This document shows positions 34,345-42,992 of a stretch of 64,000 bases of DNA, one piece after another (within the stretch, counting starts at the first letter, position 1; every line of letters begins with the position of its first letter). The notes below the pieces were generated by a model. The model was not told where the DNA came from. It saw only the letters and a program-made list of their open reading frames with translations, and did no database searches. Source of the DNA: Celeribacter baekdonensis B30 (lineage in GTDB: Bacteria; Pseudomonadota; Alphaproteobacteria; Rhodobacterales; Rhodobacteraceae); contig NZ_AMRK01000005.1 in NCBI RefSeq assembly GCF_000299875.1, forward strand, positions 186,001 to 250,000, written 5' to 3'. Made by a program: the position numbers and the translations under genes.

Positions 34345-34530
34345 TTAGGCGTTACCGCGATGGCCCGACAAACCGAGAACCGCGTACCATCGCGGCGTCA
34401 AAAGCACGCGGTCTTGTAGGTCGGCTTCAACATGCGGCGCAAGATGGCCACGTTGCGAAACGAAAATGTCTTGGAGCGTCGTCGCGCCGGTTTTGTGAAA
34501 CCCGGCATGGATGAGAATCCGTCGGCTCAC
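34345..34530 (-). pseudogene. Truncated P-loop sulfotransferase-like gene between rimM and trmD
   Basis: A 61-codon frame starting at GTG 34530, inside the rimM stop (GTGA). It begins [20 protein letters not shown], the 5'-phosphosulfate-loop motif of a sulfotransferase-like family normally several hundred residues long. It runs on to FVSQRGHLAPHVEADL and then loses resemblance, stopping at 34345. The remaining 180 bases to trmD contain no continuation in that frame. One other frame stays open and its stop overlaps the trmD start. This looks like an operon gene that was internally deleted. A genuine short gene is less likely. Confidence 0.6.
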
Positions 34531-35036
34531 TCAAACAGCCCCTCCGGCGGGTCCGCGATGATCCGGCCAGACGCCAAATCCACCGTCGGCACAACCGCCA
34601 TCGTAAATGGCATCAACACCGAGGCTTTCAACGCAGGCCCTGAGACTTCCAACAAATCACCCGCGCCGTGGTTAAGCACATTACTCACCGTGCCCAACAC
34701 CGCGCCGCCCGTATCCAGTACAGTCAGCCCGATCAAGTCGGCGTGGTAATATTCGTCGTCGGGCAATGAGGGCAAAACGTCCCGCTCGGCATAAAGCACG
34801 ACGCCTTTGAGTGCGTCGGCCTCTTCCTTGGTGGTCACACCTTCCAGATCGGCGGCAAAGCCGTTTTTGATCGCGCGGGTGAGGGTGAGGTTATAGGTGG
34901 TTTTACCGTCCTCAGAGGTGAGGGGCGAGTAGTCGCCAATCGCCTCGGGATCAGCGCAGAAACTTTTGATCCGCACTTCGCCATGAACGCCAAACGCGCC
35001 CGCAATGGCGCCAACGATGATTCTTGTATCCGTCAT
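34527..35036 (-). CDS. rimM: 16S rRNA processing protein RimM
   Basis: A 169-residue 30S maturation factor. The N-terminal domain is [20 protein letters not shown]. The PRC-barrel half contains [20 protein letters not shown] then [18 protein letters not shown], both diagnostic. ATG 35036 is used; a TTG two codons upstream is the only longer start. It belongs to the rpsP-rimM-trmD-rplS group of translation genes, interrupted here by bluB upstream and a gene relic downstream. Confidence 0.95.
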   Translation of the reverse strand: MTDTRIIVGAIAGAFGVHGEVRIKSFCADPEAIGDYSPLTSEDGKTTYNLTLTRAIKNGFAADLEGVTTKEEADALKGVVLYAERDVLPSLPDDEYYHADLIGLTVLDTGGAVLGTVSNVLNHGAGDLLEVSGPALKASVLMPFTMAVVPTVDLASGRIIADPPEGLFE

Positions 35037-35071
35037 ATCCAACTCTCGACTGGCCTTTGCGGCGCTTCAGA

Positions 35072-35716
35072 TTAACGGTCCAGAATGTCCGGGCAAGGGT
35101 GACGTTTTTCCCACCCAAGGCGTTCCAGTTCCGGCAGTTCCGTGTCTTCTTCGGGGTGCCCGATGCAAAGATAGCCGATCAGGCTCCATGTGTCTGCCAC
35201 CTCAAGGTCGCGGCAGAGCGCCTTGGGGTCAAGGATCGAGACCCAGCCCAAACCAATGCCCTCGGCGCGCAGCATCAGCCAAAATTGCATGATTGCGGAG
35301 ACCACGGAATAGCGCAGCATTTCGGGCATGGTGGCCACGCCCAAGCCTTTGCCCTCCGTTGTGGCCTCGTCACAAAATACCGCGATTTGCACCGGGGCTT
35401 CGCGCATCCCGGTCAGTTTCAACCCGGCATATTGTTTGGCGGTCTCGCCGCTATAGCCGGCCAGCGCGTCGGCATTGGCGGCCTCGAAATTCTCAAGCGC
35501 GGCTTTGCGCGCAGTTTCTGATGTCAGGCGCACAATCCGCCACGGTTGCGACAGACCAACCGAGGGCGCCAAGGTGAAGGCATCCAGGCATTTGGTCAGA
35601 ACCGCCTCATCCACCGGATCGGTGCGAAACCGACGCACGTCCCGCCGCCAGCGCAGCAGCGCATGCAGATCGTTTCGAAACGCTTGTGAAAACTGGCCGA
35701 TGTGAGATGTCGTCAT
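35072..35716 (-). CDS. bluB: 5,6-dimethylbenzimidazole synthase BluB
   Basis: A 214-residue flavin-destroying enzyme that makes the lower ligand of vitamin B12 from FMNH2. Family features are LLRWRRDVRRFRTDPVDE, LAPSVGLSQPWRIVRL (flavin site) and EGIGLGWVSILDP near the C-terminus. ATG 35716 has AGGAT upstream; ATG 35737 is an alternative. It sits between rpsP and rimM, unrelated genes, showing an insertion into the ancestral rpsP-rimM order. Its presence suggests the organism makes cobalamin. Confidence 0.93.
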   Translation of the reverse strand: MTTSHIGQFSQAFRNDLHALLRWRRDVRRFRTDPVDEAVLTKCLDAFTLAPSVGLSQPWRIVRLTSETARKAALENFEAANADALAGYSGETAKQYAGLKLTGMREAPVQIAVFCDEATTEGKGLGVATMPEMLRYSVVSAIMQFWLMLRAEGIGLGWVSILDPKALCRDLEVADTWSLIGYLCIGHPEEDTELPELERLGWEKRHPCPDILDR

Positions 35717-35876
35717 CTGTTTGATCCTGTATCGCATCCATCCGCCTCATGCCGCGTGAGGTGGCACCATAGGCAGGTCTTTCGGGTCAGAAAATCACCC
35801 CAAAGGGGAAACGCCGGACCTACCAAACGGCAGACCCGGCGCAGAACAGCAGGGGTCAGGTCAAAAGGCCTGGTGC

Positions 35877-35901
35877 CCCGTCCGATACCGATGCGGACGG
35901 G
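35877..35901 (-). terminator. Stem-loop downstream of rpsP
   Basis: CCCGTCCG (35877-35884) and CGGACGGG (35894-35901) form an 8-bp stem just past the rpsP stop, followed leftwards by a second CGCCGG/CCGGCG stem with TTT. The T-runs are short, so this may be a partial terminator or a 3'-end stabiliser. Confidence 0.45.
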
Positions 35902-35918
35902 CCGCAGCGGTCCAGAGC

Positions 35919-36305
35919 TTATTCCTCAGCAGCAGCTTCGGCCGGCGCGGCAGCGGCTTCAGCGGCAGCAGCAACTTTTGCAGCTTTCTCTTCAGCGCGC
36001 TCGACGGCTTTTTTGCCCGGCTTGGCTTTGTTCGGGTTGGCGCGGACTTTTTTCTCAAGAACGCCAGCCGCTTCGAGCATACGTGCCAAACGGTCGGTCG
36101 GCTGTGCGCCTTGGCCGAGCCAATATTTCACGCGGTCGAGGTCCATTTTGACGCGATCTTCGGAGTCTTTCGGCAAGAGCGGGTTGTAGGTGCCCAGCTT
36201 TTCGATAAAGCGGCCATCACGCGGCATGCGCGCGTCGGATGCAACGATGGAATAGTGCGGGCGTTTTTTGGAACCGCCGCGGGCGAGACGAATTTTCATA
36301 GCCAT
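35919..36305 (-). CDS. rpsP: 30S ribosomal protein S16
   Basis: A 128-residue small-subunit protein. It opens [20 protein letters not shown] and contains [20 protein letters not shown], both canonical. The C-terminus has an extra 40 residues that are lysine- then alanine/glutamate-rich, ending [11 protein letters not shown], a low-complexity tail common in alphaproteobacteria. It follows the chorismate mutase gene by 49 bases in the same direction. Confidence 0.97.
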   Translation of the reverse strand: MAMKIRLARGGSKKRPHYSIVASDARMPRDGRFIEKLGTYNPLLPKDSEDRVKMDLDRVKYWLGQGAQPTDRLARMLEAAGVLEKKVRANPNKAKPGKKAVERAEEKAAKVAAAAEAAAAPAEAAAEE

Positions 36306-36354
36306 GGTGTAATCTCCTGATTGAGCTATTGAGCTGAGACGTGTTTGAAAACGC

Positions 36355-36654
36355 TCAGCAATCCTGATGTTTTTCGTGGTGGTGAATGACTTCCTGAATG
36401 ATGAATTTCAGGAATTCCTTTGCGAATTCCGGGTCTAGATCGGCACGTTTGGCCAAGTCTTCGAGCCGGGCAATTTGTTTGGCCTCCCGATCGGGATCGG
36501 AGGGCGGCAGGTCATGCGCGGCTTTGAGTTTGCCGACAGCCTGTGTGTGTTTGAACCGCTCGCCCAGCGTATAGACGAGGATCGCATCGAGCCGATCAAT
36601 GCTTTCGCGATGCTCTTTGAGGATTTCCTGAGCGCGGGTGACATCATTGCTCAT
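36355..36654 (-). CDS. Chorismate mutase (AroQ type)
   Basis: A 99-residue all-helical chorismate mutase converting chorismate to prephenate for phenylalanine and tyrosine synthesis. The pattern matches Aro[21 protein letters not shown] (helix 1 with the active R and D), [20 protein letters not shown] and the C-terminal [20 protein letters not shown]. Its ATG overlaps the stop of the GNAT acetyltransferase gene (ATGA). Located between ffh and rpsP. Confidence 0.92.
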   Translation of the reverse strand: MSNDVTRAQEILKEHRESIDRLDAILVYTLGERFKHTQAVGKLKAAHDLPPSDPDREAKQIARLEDLAKRADLDPEFAKEFLKFIIQEVIHHHEKHQDC

Positions 36655-37193
36655 GCGTAGGCCTCCATTCCGCCGTCTTGCAACGCCTCTGGCGAGGGGT
36701 GGCGATAGACAAGGCAGTCCTCTTGATCGGGTGTGTCGGCGGTTGTGTCCAACGTCGCGCCCAGCCGTTCGGCCAGCGCAATCGAACGGACATTGCCCGC
36801 GTCGATGTAGGACACCAACGTGTCGTGACCCAGTTCGACATAGGCATAGGAGCGGGCCATTTCGGCGGCTTCAAAGGCGTAACCATGGCCCTCAAACCCC
36901 TCCATCATGAACCAGCCGAGTTCGAGTTCCGGGAAATGCGGCGGTTTGTTGAGTGCAACCTGACCAACAAACGCCCCGTCTTTGAGCCGCTCAATGCCCC
37001 ATGCGCCGTGACCGAAAAGATCCCATTGCGCGATGTCACCACAGAACGCGAACCAAGCCTGACGGCGGGTCAGCGGCCCATGCATAAACGTCGAGCGCTC
37101 GGAGGCGAACATGTCAGCGAAGTGATCGAAATCACTTGCAACATGGCCGCGCAACCGCAGGCGCTGGGTGTCTATGGTGGGGGCGAGCGTCAT
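36651..37193 (-). CDS. GNAT family N-acetyltransferase (RimJ/RimL-like)
   Basis: A 180-residue acetyl-CoA-dependent acetyltransferase. It begins PTIDTQRLRLRGHVASDFDH, typical of the RimJ group, and has the LELGWFMMEGFEGHGYAFEA acetyl-CoA loop followed by VSYIDAGNVRSIALAERLGA. It is the link between ffh (3-base gap) and chorismate mutase (4-base overlap), so the four genes ffh to rpsP are likely cotranscribed. The substrate is not predictable; N-terminal alanine or small molecules are both possible. Confidence 0.9.
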   Translation of the reverse strand: MTLAPTIDTQRLRLRGHVASDFDHFADMFASERSTFMHGPLTRRQAWFAFCGDIAQWDLFGHGAWGIERLKDGAFVGQVALNKPPHFPELELGWFMMEGFEGHGYAFEAAEMARSYAYVELGHDTLVSYIDAGNVRSIALAERLGATLDTTADTPDQEDCLVYRHPSPEALQDGGMEAYA

Positions 37194-37195
37194 GA

Positions 37196-38719
37196 CTATT
37201 TCTTTTTGCCCAGACCGGAGAGATTGGAGGGCAGGCCCATGCCGCCGCCCAGCCCCGGAAGACCGCCCGGAAGGCCAGACATGCCCTTGGGCAATGCGCC
37301 AGAGAGCGCCTTGGTGGCTTCGGCCATTTTTGCCGGGTCCATATCTTCGAGACCTTCGGGGCCGCCTTTGCCAAACATGCCTTTGACCGCCTGTTTCAAC
37401 ATGCCGCCCTTGCCCATTTTGCCCATCTTTTTCATCATGTCCGCCATTTGGCGGTGCATTTTCAAAAGTTTGTTGAGCTCGGACACTTCAAGACCTGCAC
37501 CCTTGGCGATCCGCTTTTTGCGTGAGGCCTGCAAGAGCGCCGGGTTGGCGCGTTCTTTTTTGGTCATGGATTGCACGAGGGCGATTTGGCGGGTGATGAC
37601 CTTGTCGTCAAAGCCCGCATCGCTGACCTGCTTGGCCATTTTTCCCATGCCGGGCATCATCCCCATGATGCCTTCCATGCCGCCCATTTTTTGCATCTGT
37701 TCAAGCTGCATCTTCAGGTCGTTCATGTTGAACTGACCCTTTTGAAAGCGCTTCATCATCCGCTGGGCTTGGTCGGCCTCGATGGTTTCCTGTGCCTTTT
37801 CGACAAGCGCAACAATGTCGCCCATGCCTAGGATGCGACCCGCCACACGGTCCGGGTGGAACTCTTCGAGCGCGTCCATCTTTTCGCCCAAGCCGACGAA
37901 TTTGATCGGCTTGCCGGTGACCGCACGCATGGAAAGCGCCGCACCCCCGCGACCGTCGCCATCCATCCGGGTCAACACGACGCCGGTGATGCCGATCCGG
38001 CCATCAAAGTTTTCGGCGGTGTGCACCGCATCTTGGCCGGTTAGACCGTCCACCACCAAAAGCGTCTCACGCGGGGCGGTGACGGCTTTGACCTCTTCGA
38101 CTTCGGCCATCAACGCGTCGTCGATCGACAAACGACCGGCGGTGTCGAGCATATAGACGTCATAGCCGCCCATCAGCGCCTGTTGTTTGGCGCGTTTGGC
38201 GATGTCGGCGGGCTTTTGCCCCGGCACGATCGGCAAAGTGTCGACGCCGATCTGATCGCCCAAGACCTTGAGCTGATCCATCGCCGCCGGACGATAGACG
38301 TCAAGCGAGGCCATCAACACGCGCTTGCCCTGTTTGTCTTTCAAACGCTTGGCAAGTTTCGCGGTGGTTGTGGTTTTACCACCACCTTGCAGACCGACCA
38401 TCAAGATCGCGGCAGGCGGGTTGTCGACCTTAAGTTGACCGATTTCGGCACCGTCTCCGGCCAGAACCGCGATCAATTCGTCATGGACGATTTTGACAAC
38501 TTGCTGACCCGGAGTCACGGATTTAGTGACGGCTTGGCCGGTGGCCTTGGCTTCAACCGCTTTGACGAAATCACGCGCCACGGGCAGCGAGACATCGGCC
38601 TCAAGCAGGGCCACACGCACTTCGCGCAGGGCGGTTTTGACATCGTCTTCGGACAAAGCACCCTGTTTGGTGAGCTTGTCGAAGACGCCAGAGAGGCGTT
38701 CGGACAGATTTTCAAACAT
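37196..38719 (-). CDS. ffh: Signal recognition particle protein Ffh
   Basis: A 507-residue SRP54 homologue that targets membrane proteins to FtsY and SecYEG. Domains are the N bundle (residues 1-90), the G domain with GLQGGGKTTTTAKLAKRL and LDTAGRLSIDD, and a methionine-rich M domain with LEQMQKMGGMEGIMGMMPGM. A glycine/methionine-rich tail ends GLGKKK. It is the first gene of a leftward run of at least four genes. The SRP RNA is not seen nearby. Confidence 0.97.
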   Translation of the reverse strand: MFENLSERLSGVFDKLTKQGALSEDDVKTALREVRVALLEADVSLPVARDFVKAVEAKATGQAVTKSVTPGQQVVKIVHDELIAVLAGDGAEIGQLKVDNPPAAILMVGLQGGGKTTTTAKLAKRLKDKQGKRVLMASLDVYRPAAMDQLKVLGDQIGVDTLPIVPGQKPADIAKRAKQQALMGGYDVYMLDTAGRLSIDDALMAEVEEVKAVTAPRETLLVVDGLTGQDAVHTAENFDGRIGITGVVLTRMDGDGRGGAALSMRAVTGKPIKFVGLGEKMDALEEFHPDRVAGRILGMGDIVALVEKAQETIEADQAQRMMKRFQKGQFNMNDLKMQLEQMQKMGGMEGIMGMMPGMGKMAKQVSDAGFDDKVITRQIALVQSMTKKERANPALLQASRKKRIAKGAGLEVSELNKLLKMHRQMADMMKKMGKMGKGGMLKQAVKGMFGKGGPEGLEDMDPAKMAEATKALSGALPKGMSGLPGGLPGLGGGMGLPSNLSGLGKKK

Positions 38720-39028
38720 GGGCCGTTCTCCTTTTTCGATCCGTTTTGGGATCAGGGGCCGTTAACGATGTGCTCTATGTGGGGACAGAGCGGCGAATTG
38801 CAAAGCCCAAATGCGGTTCCGCCCCCGTGGGCGTATAACGCTGACGGGGGGCGATCCTGGCACTCGGCCTGAGGACCGGAAGACACGACTTCCGGGGAAT
38901 TTGATCCGGGCAATACGCGCCTGCGTATGGAGAGTCAAGACAATGAGGCGTCAGATCCGCGCACAACGCGCTGGTCGATGGGCCAAATCACTCTAATATT
39001 TAATCTACGGCTCAGGGGGAGAGACCAG
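38720..39028. promoter_or_regulatory. Divergent intergenic region with several hairpins; possible structured RNA
   Basis: This 309-base gap separates ffh from the plus-strand glycosyltransferase gene. Between about 38818 and 38935 the plus strand folds into consecutive stems. CGCCCCCGT pairs with ACGGGGGGCG with an inner GCGT/ACGC. CCGGAAG pairs with CTTCCGG around a 6-base ACACGA loop (about 38876-38895). ATACGC pairs with GCGTAT around GCCT (about 38913-38928). The density of stems is higher than in other gaps of this window. It lacks the GGAA-loop core of SRP RNA. It may be a leader or a small RNA. Confidence 0.4.
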
Positions 39029-39844
39029 ATGAAGGACGCACAGATGACAGTCCGCGCACAAGACGCCTGTGAAACCGGGGTGCTTTATGTGGCGGGCGGG
39101 GCGGATTATGTGGATTTGGCGATCCAATCGGCGCGCTCCTTACGGGCACAGGACCCCGATATTGCCATTGATCTGGTCACCGACCTGCCGGAAAACCTGC
39201 CGCGGGATTTGTTTGATCGGGTCACCGCCTGTCCTGACATGCACCCGCGCGAGAAGCTGCGTGCCATGTCCGCCACCCGGTTTCAACGCACGCTCTATGT
39301 CGATTGCGACACGCTGTTTGTTGCACCTCTGGGCGATCTCTTCGCGGTACTGGATCGGTTTGAATGCGCGCTCACCCATGATGTGCGCCGCGATTGGGCG
39401 TTGATCCAGGAGGGACGCGACCACCAAACCCCTTATGCCTTTCCGCAACACAATTCTGGGGTGTTTCTCTATCGCCGCTCGGAACCGATGTGGGCGTTTC
39501 TGGCCGAATGGGCTGATCGGTTTTTCGCCGATGATGCGATTGAGCGCGATCAGATCATTCTCAAGGACCTGTTATGGGAAAGCGATTTGCGCTTTTACGT
39601 TTTGCCGCCCGAATTCAACCTGCGCCGGGTGACGGTCTTGGATGCGTGGGAGCCGCTGGATGCCCGCCCGACCATTCTCCATTCGCATCGGTTTCAGGAC
39701 CACATGCGCGCCAAGGACGGTCAGGCCGCAGAACGCATTTCAACGCTGGAGACGCTTTTGGCGGTCGAACGGGTGGCCTTGGCGCAGGAATGGGATGCGG
39801 CGCTGCCTGAGCAGGCGCAGCGTTGGGCGCATTTGCGGAAATAA
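39029..39844 (+). CDS. Glycosyltransferase (GT-A fold, family 8-like)
   Basis: A 271-residue cytosolic nucleotide-sugar transferase-like protein. It has the opening TGVLYVAGGADYVDLAIQSA, a DXD-like YVDCDTLFVAPL near residue 88, and FPQHNSGVFLYRRSEPMWAF, all characteristic of GT-A enzymes that copy small carbohydrate structures. The start is ATG 39029 after GGGGGAGAG; longer starts lie in the hairpin-rich leader. It stands alone between ffh and a LysR gene. Acceptor and donor sugars are unknown. Confidence 0.75.
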   Translation: MKDAQMTVRAQDACETGVLYVAGGADYVDLAIQSARSLRAQDPDIAIDLVTDLPENLPRDLFDRVTACPDMHPREKLRAMSATRFQRTLYVDCDTLFVAPLGDLFAVLDRFECALTHDVRRDWALIQEGRDHQTPYAFPQHNSGVFLYRRSEPMWAFLAEWADRFFADDAIERDQIILKDLLWESDLRFYVLPPEFNLRRVTVLDAWEPLDARPTILHSHRFQDHMRAKDGQAAERISTLETLLAVERVALAQEWDAALPEQAQRWAHLRK

Positions 39845-39920
39845 AGGAATGCCCTTGCAATTTTGAACGGACGGCGTGAGTGTGGCGGGAAAGCGTTCCT
39901 TGCTGCACATGAGGTTGTTG

Positions 39921-40826
39921 ATGTCTGTTGAAAACTGGGATGAATTTCGCACCGCCTTTCATGTTGCCAAAATGGGCACTGTCTCAGGGGCCGCTCAGGC
40001 GCTTGGTGTGCATCATGCCACCGTGATCCGCCATATCGATTCTTTGGAATCGCGCCTTGGGGTCAAACTGTTCCAACGTCATGCGCGCGGCTACACCTCG
40101 ACTGAGGCCGGGCTTGATCTGTTGAAAATTGCCCAGACCACCGACGATCAGTTTTCGCAGCTCGTCTCACGCATCAAAGGCCGTGGTGAAAAGGTCGAGG
40201 GCGAATTGGTGATCACCTCCTTGCCCGGTGTCGCGCGGCTTATGGCGCCCGCGATTGCCGAGTTTCAGTACCAACACCAAGATCTCTATGTGCGCTATGT
40301 GATGGACGAACGTGTGCTGCGGCTGGAATATGGCGAGGCGCATGTTGCCATCCGCGCGGGCCTGCCGCCGCAGGAACCCGACAATGTGGTTCAGAAATTT
40401 TACAGCCAAGCCTTTGGCCTCTACGCGCATGAGACTTACCTTGAACGCTATGGCCGGCCCGATGACGCCGATCTCACAACCAAGCTGCGCTTCGTCGCCT
40501 TGGACAACAAGACCTCGCGCGCACCTTTCATGATTTGGATGAATGAGAATGTCGCCGATGATCGGGTGGTGTTTCGCACCTCTGATGGCGAAGCCCTGGC
40601 CGAGGCTGTCATAGCGGGGGCAGGTGCCGGGTTCATGCCGACATGGCGGGGTGAGCGGACGTCCGGGTTGGTACAACTGATGCCTCCCACGCCGGAGCTG
40701 GAAAGTCAGGGGTGGCTGGTGACCCATGTCGATCTGCATCGCACCGCCAAGGTGCAGGCTTTTCTAAAGTTTTTGAAAGCCTATGCGAAGGACATGGAAG
40801 ATTTGCCCGAAAGATACTCGGCGTGA
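39921..40826 (+). CDS. LysR family transcriptional regulator
   Basis: A 301-residue regulator. It has an N-terminal helix-turn-helix (FHVAKMGTVSGAAQALGVHH then VIRHIDSLESRLGVKLFQRH) and a periplasmic-binding-like effector domain with GELVITSLPGVARLM and AGAGAGFMPTWRGE. ATG 39921 follows TGAGG. The next gene on the same strand is a DMT-family exporter 112 bases on, separated by a GTGCGGGC/GCCCGCAC hairpin (40856-40880), so it may control that gene or itself. The effector is unknown. Confidence 0.9.
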   Translation: MSVENWDEFRTAFHVAKMGTVSGAAQALGVHHATVIRHIDSLESRLGVKLFQRHARGYTSTEAGLDLLKIAQTTDDQFSQLVSRIKGRGEKVEGELVITSLPGVARLMAPAIAEFQYQHQDLYVRYVMDERVLRLEYGEAHVAIRAGLPPQEPDNVVQKFYSQAFGLYAHETYLERYGRPDDADLTTKLRFVALDNKTSRAPFMIWMNENVADDRVVFRTSDGEALAEAVIAGAGAGFMPTWRGERTSGLVQLMPPTPELESQGWLVTHVDLHRTAKVQAFLKFLKAYAKDMEDLPERYSA

Positions 40827-40938
40827 TGACAACGCACGTCACGGCCCCTGTGCGCGTGCGGGCAATGGACGCGCCCGCACCGTTTCGGTAAGGGGCATGG
40901 GGCCAGTTGATCGCAACTGGTTTCACAGGGAGCCTCTC

Positions 40939-41838
40939 GTGCCACACAAAGCTTCTGCCAATGACCGGCGCAACGGGCATCTTGCGATGCTCACCTTCTC
41001 TTTCCTCGTTGCCGGGTCCTTTTCGCTTGGGGCCATGGCTGCCAATGAAATCACCCCGCTTGCGATCAATGGGGTGCGTTTTGTTCTGGCCGCGCTGATC
41101 GTGGGTGTTTTGGCGCTTGTGACCGGTGGCATTCCGCGCGCGTCTTTCAAACAGCCATGGCGCTACGCCATTCTCGGCGGGATTTTCGCGCTGTATTTCG
41201 TCATGATGTTTGTCGGATTGAAAACCGCGACGCCGGTCTCCGCCTCCGCCGTCTTTACCCTGACCCCGGTTTTGGCCGCGTTCTTTGGCTATCTCATCAT
41301 GCGCCAAATCACCACGCGCCGCATTGCCGTGGCTTTGGCCATTGGTGCCGCGGGTGCGCTTTGGGTGATTTTCAGGGCGGATCTCAAGGCGCTTTTGGCG
41401 TTTCAAATCGGCAAAGGCGAGGCGCTGTATTTCATCGGCGTTGTCGCTCATGCGATCTACACACCTTTGGTGCCGCGTCTGCACCGGGGCGAGCGTACCT
41501 TTGTCTTTACCTTCTTTATCCTTTCCGCAGCCTCCATCGTGATCCTCGCGTTCGGCTGGCGCGATATTCTGGCCACCGATTGGGCCGCGCTGCCCTCGAT
41601 CGTCTGGATCACCTTGGCCTATCTCGCTGTTGTCGCCACCACCATCACCGCCTCGCTTTTGGCCTTTGCCTCCGTGCGTTTGGCGGCGGCAAAAGTCATG
41701 GCCTACACCTATCTTGTGCCCTCATGGGTGATCATTTGGGAAATTTTTCTGGGTCATGGCGTGCCGCCGATGTTGGTGTTCGGTGGGATCGGCTTGACGA
41801 TTTTGGCGCTCTATTTGTTGCTCAAACACGAGGCGTAA
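40939..41838 (+). CDS. EamA/DMT family metabolite transporter
   Basis: A 299-residue inner-membrane protein with ten predicted membrane segments in two EamA repeats. Characteristic pieces are ANEITPLAINGVRFVLAALI, VSASAVFTLTPVLAAFFGYL and, in the second half, MAYTYLVPSWVIIWEIFLGH. The start is GTG 40939 with CAGGGAG upstream; the frame is open further 5' but without signals. It probably exports a metabolite or amino acid. The last 17 bases overlap the end of the convergent metallo-hydrolase gene. Confidence 0.88.
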   Translation: MPHKASANDRRNGHLAMLTFSFLVAGSFSLGAMAANEITPLAINGVRFVLAALIVGVLALVTGGIPRASFKQPWRYAILGGIFALYFVMMFVGLKTATPVSASAVFTLTPVLAAFFGYLIMRQITTRRIAVALAIGAAGALWVIFRADLKALLAFQIGKGEALYFIGVVAHAIYTPLVPRLHRGERTFVFTFFILSAASIVILAFGWRDILATDWAALPSIVWITLAYLAVVATTITASLLAFASVRLAAAKVMAYTYLVPSWVIIWEIFLGHGVPPMLVFGGIGLTILALYLLLKHEA

Positions 41839-42547
41839 ACCTGTGTCGAAGCGCATCACAGTGGCGCTGAACGGCTTTGGCCGACAGCGGGCCACCGTGC
41901 CCGAGAAAAAACGCGCGCCCGCCAACAGACAAAAGACGTTGCAAGGACGCGACGACGTGTAGGGGCTCTTCTTCGAATGGCGGCGATTTCGGCCGGGCGC
42001 GGCACGCGATACCGCCCAGCAAAATCCCGGATGCCGCCAAATCCCCGGCGATGACGCGGCCGTCCTCCAAAAGAACCGACACGGACCCCGGCGTATGGCC
42101 GGGCGTGTGGAGCACCTGCGCCGCAATCCCAAACTCTGAAAGATCAAACCCGTCCGTGGTCATGATCACATCGGGCGTCACGGCCTCAAACGGTCGTTGG
42201 ATCGCACCCGTCCTGTAAAACACCCGGCCAAAAGGTCCGCTTGGTCTGAGCCGCGGCGGCTCGCCCTGACAATAGGGAAGCTCATCGTGATGCGCGAGCA
42301 GGGGCGCGGCGCTACGCATCTGCACACGGGCGGCGGAGCCGGCGTGATCAATGTGAGCATGGGTGAGAAGGATGAGGGTGAGATTTGACCAATCCAAGCG
42401 CCTTGCGTTCAGCGCCTTTTCGATCTTGGGCTCTGAATTGGGCAGGCCTGTGTCCACCAAAACGGCGCGATCTCCCCGACTGATCAGAAAGGCATTGAGC
42501 ATGCCAAAGGGCAGCATGGGGATGGTATCGACAAATGTTTGGGTCAT
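41822..42547 (-). CDS. Metallo-beta-lactamase-fold hydrolase
   Basis: A 241-residue enzyme of the MBL superfamily, glyoxalase II-like branch. The metal motif is THAHIDHAG near residue 60, followed by HTPGHTPGSVSVLLEDGRVI then AGDLAASG and FLGHGGPLS with the later His/Asp ligands. It starts at ATG 42547 (MTQTFVDTIPMLPFGMLNAF). It is divergent from a HxlR-type regulator 93 bases away. The substrate is not predictable: thioesters, lactones and nucleotides are all handled by this fold. Confidence 0.86.
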   Translation of the reverse strand: MTQTFVDTIPMLPFGMLNAFLISRGDRAVLVDTGLPNSEPKIEKALNARRLDWSNLTLILLTHAHIDHAGSAARVQMRSAAPLLAHHDELPYCQGEPPRLRPSGPFGRVFYRTGAIQRPFEAVTPDVIMTTDGFDLSEFGIAAQVLHTPGHTPGSVSVLLEDGRVIAGDLAASGILLGGIACRARPKSPPFEEEPLHVVASLQRLLSVGGRAFFLGHGGPLSAKAVQRHCDALRHRFTPRV

Positions 42548-42640
42548 GGCGCGTGTCTCGGATAGGATCAGGATGCAATCGGTGATGACATCGCCGCCAG
42601 ACGCCCGCAATTGGGCACTTTTTTGTAACCGGAGGACCAG

Positions 42641-42985
42641 ATGCAGCATATGAGGCCGCCCCAAAACCGTCCGTGGACTGTCCCAGAGACGGGCGCTTGC
42701 CCTGTGGGGGAGACGCTGCGGCTATTGGGCGGCAAGCACGGCCCATCTGTGCTTCATTGTTTGCTGGGGGGAGAGATGCATTTCCTCGAACTGACCCGCG
42801 CCCTCGATGGCATCAGTCGGAAGGTTTTAAAGGCGCAGTTGCGGGCGTTTGAAGACAATGGATTGGTGTTGCGGGTCGCCAAATATGACGCCCGCCGACG
42901 GGTCGGCTATTCTCTGACCGACAAGGGCCGCGCGCTGGGGGAGATCGTGGGACAGCTTTACGATTGGAGCCAAGAGTGGGCATAG
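42641..42985 (+). CDS. HxlR family winged helix regulator
   Basis: A 114-residue DNA-binding protein. It has the HxlR pattern CPVGETLRLLGGKHGPSVLH, with the redox-capable cysteine early in the protein, then MHFLELTRALDGISRKVLKA and VLRVAKYDARRRVGYSLTDK. Starts at 42641 or 42650 are both possible. It diverges from the MBL-fold hydrolase, which it may regulate, and converges with an ArsR gene 7 bases away. Confidence 0.87.
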   Translation: MQHMRPPQNRPWTVPETGACPVGETLRLLGGKHGPSVLHCLLGGEMHFLELTRALDGISRKVLKAQLRAFEDNGLVLRVAKYDARRRVGYSLTDKGRALGEIVGQLYDWSQEWA

Positions 42986-42992
42986 GGGACGT

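Noticed and set aside
34234-34419. 61-codon plus-strand frame opposite the sulfotransferase relic
   Set aside because: No ribosome site or domain; the meaningful motif (GFHKTGATTLQ) is on the minus strand.
38805-38935. Considered as the SRP (4.5S) RNA because of its place beside ffh
   Set aside because: The conserved apical core with a GGAA loop and flanking asymmetric bulge is absent.
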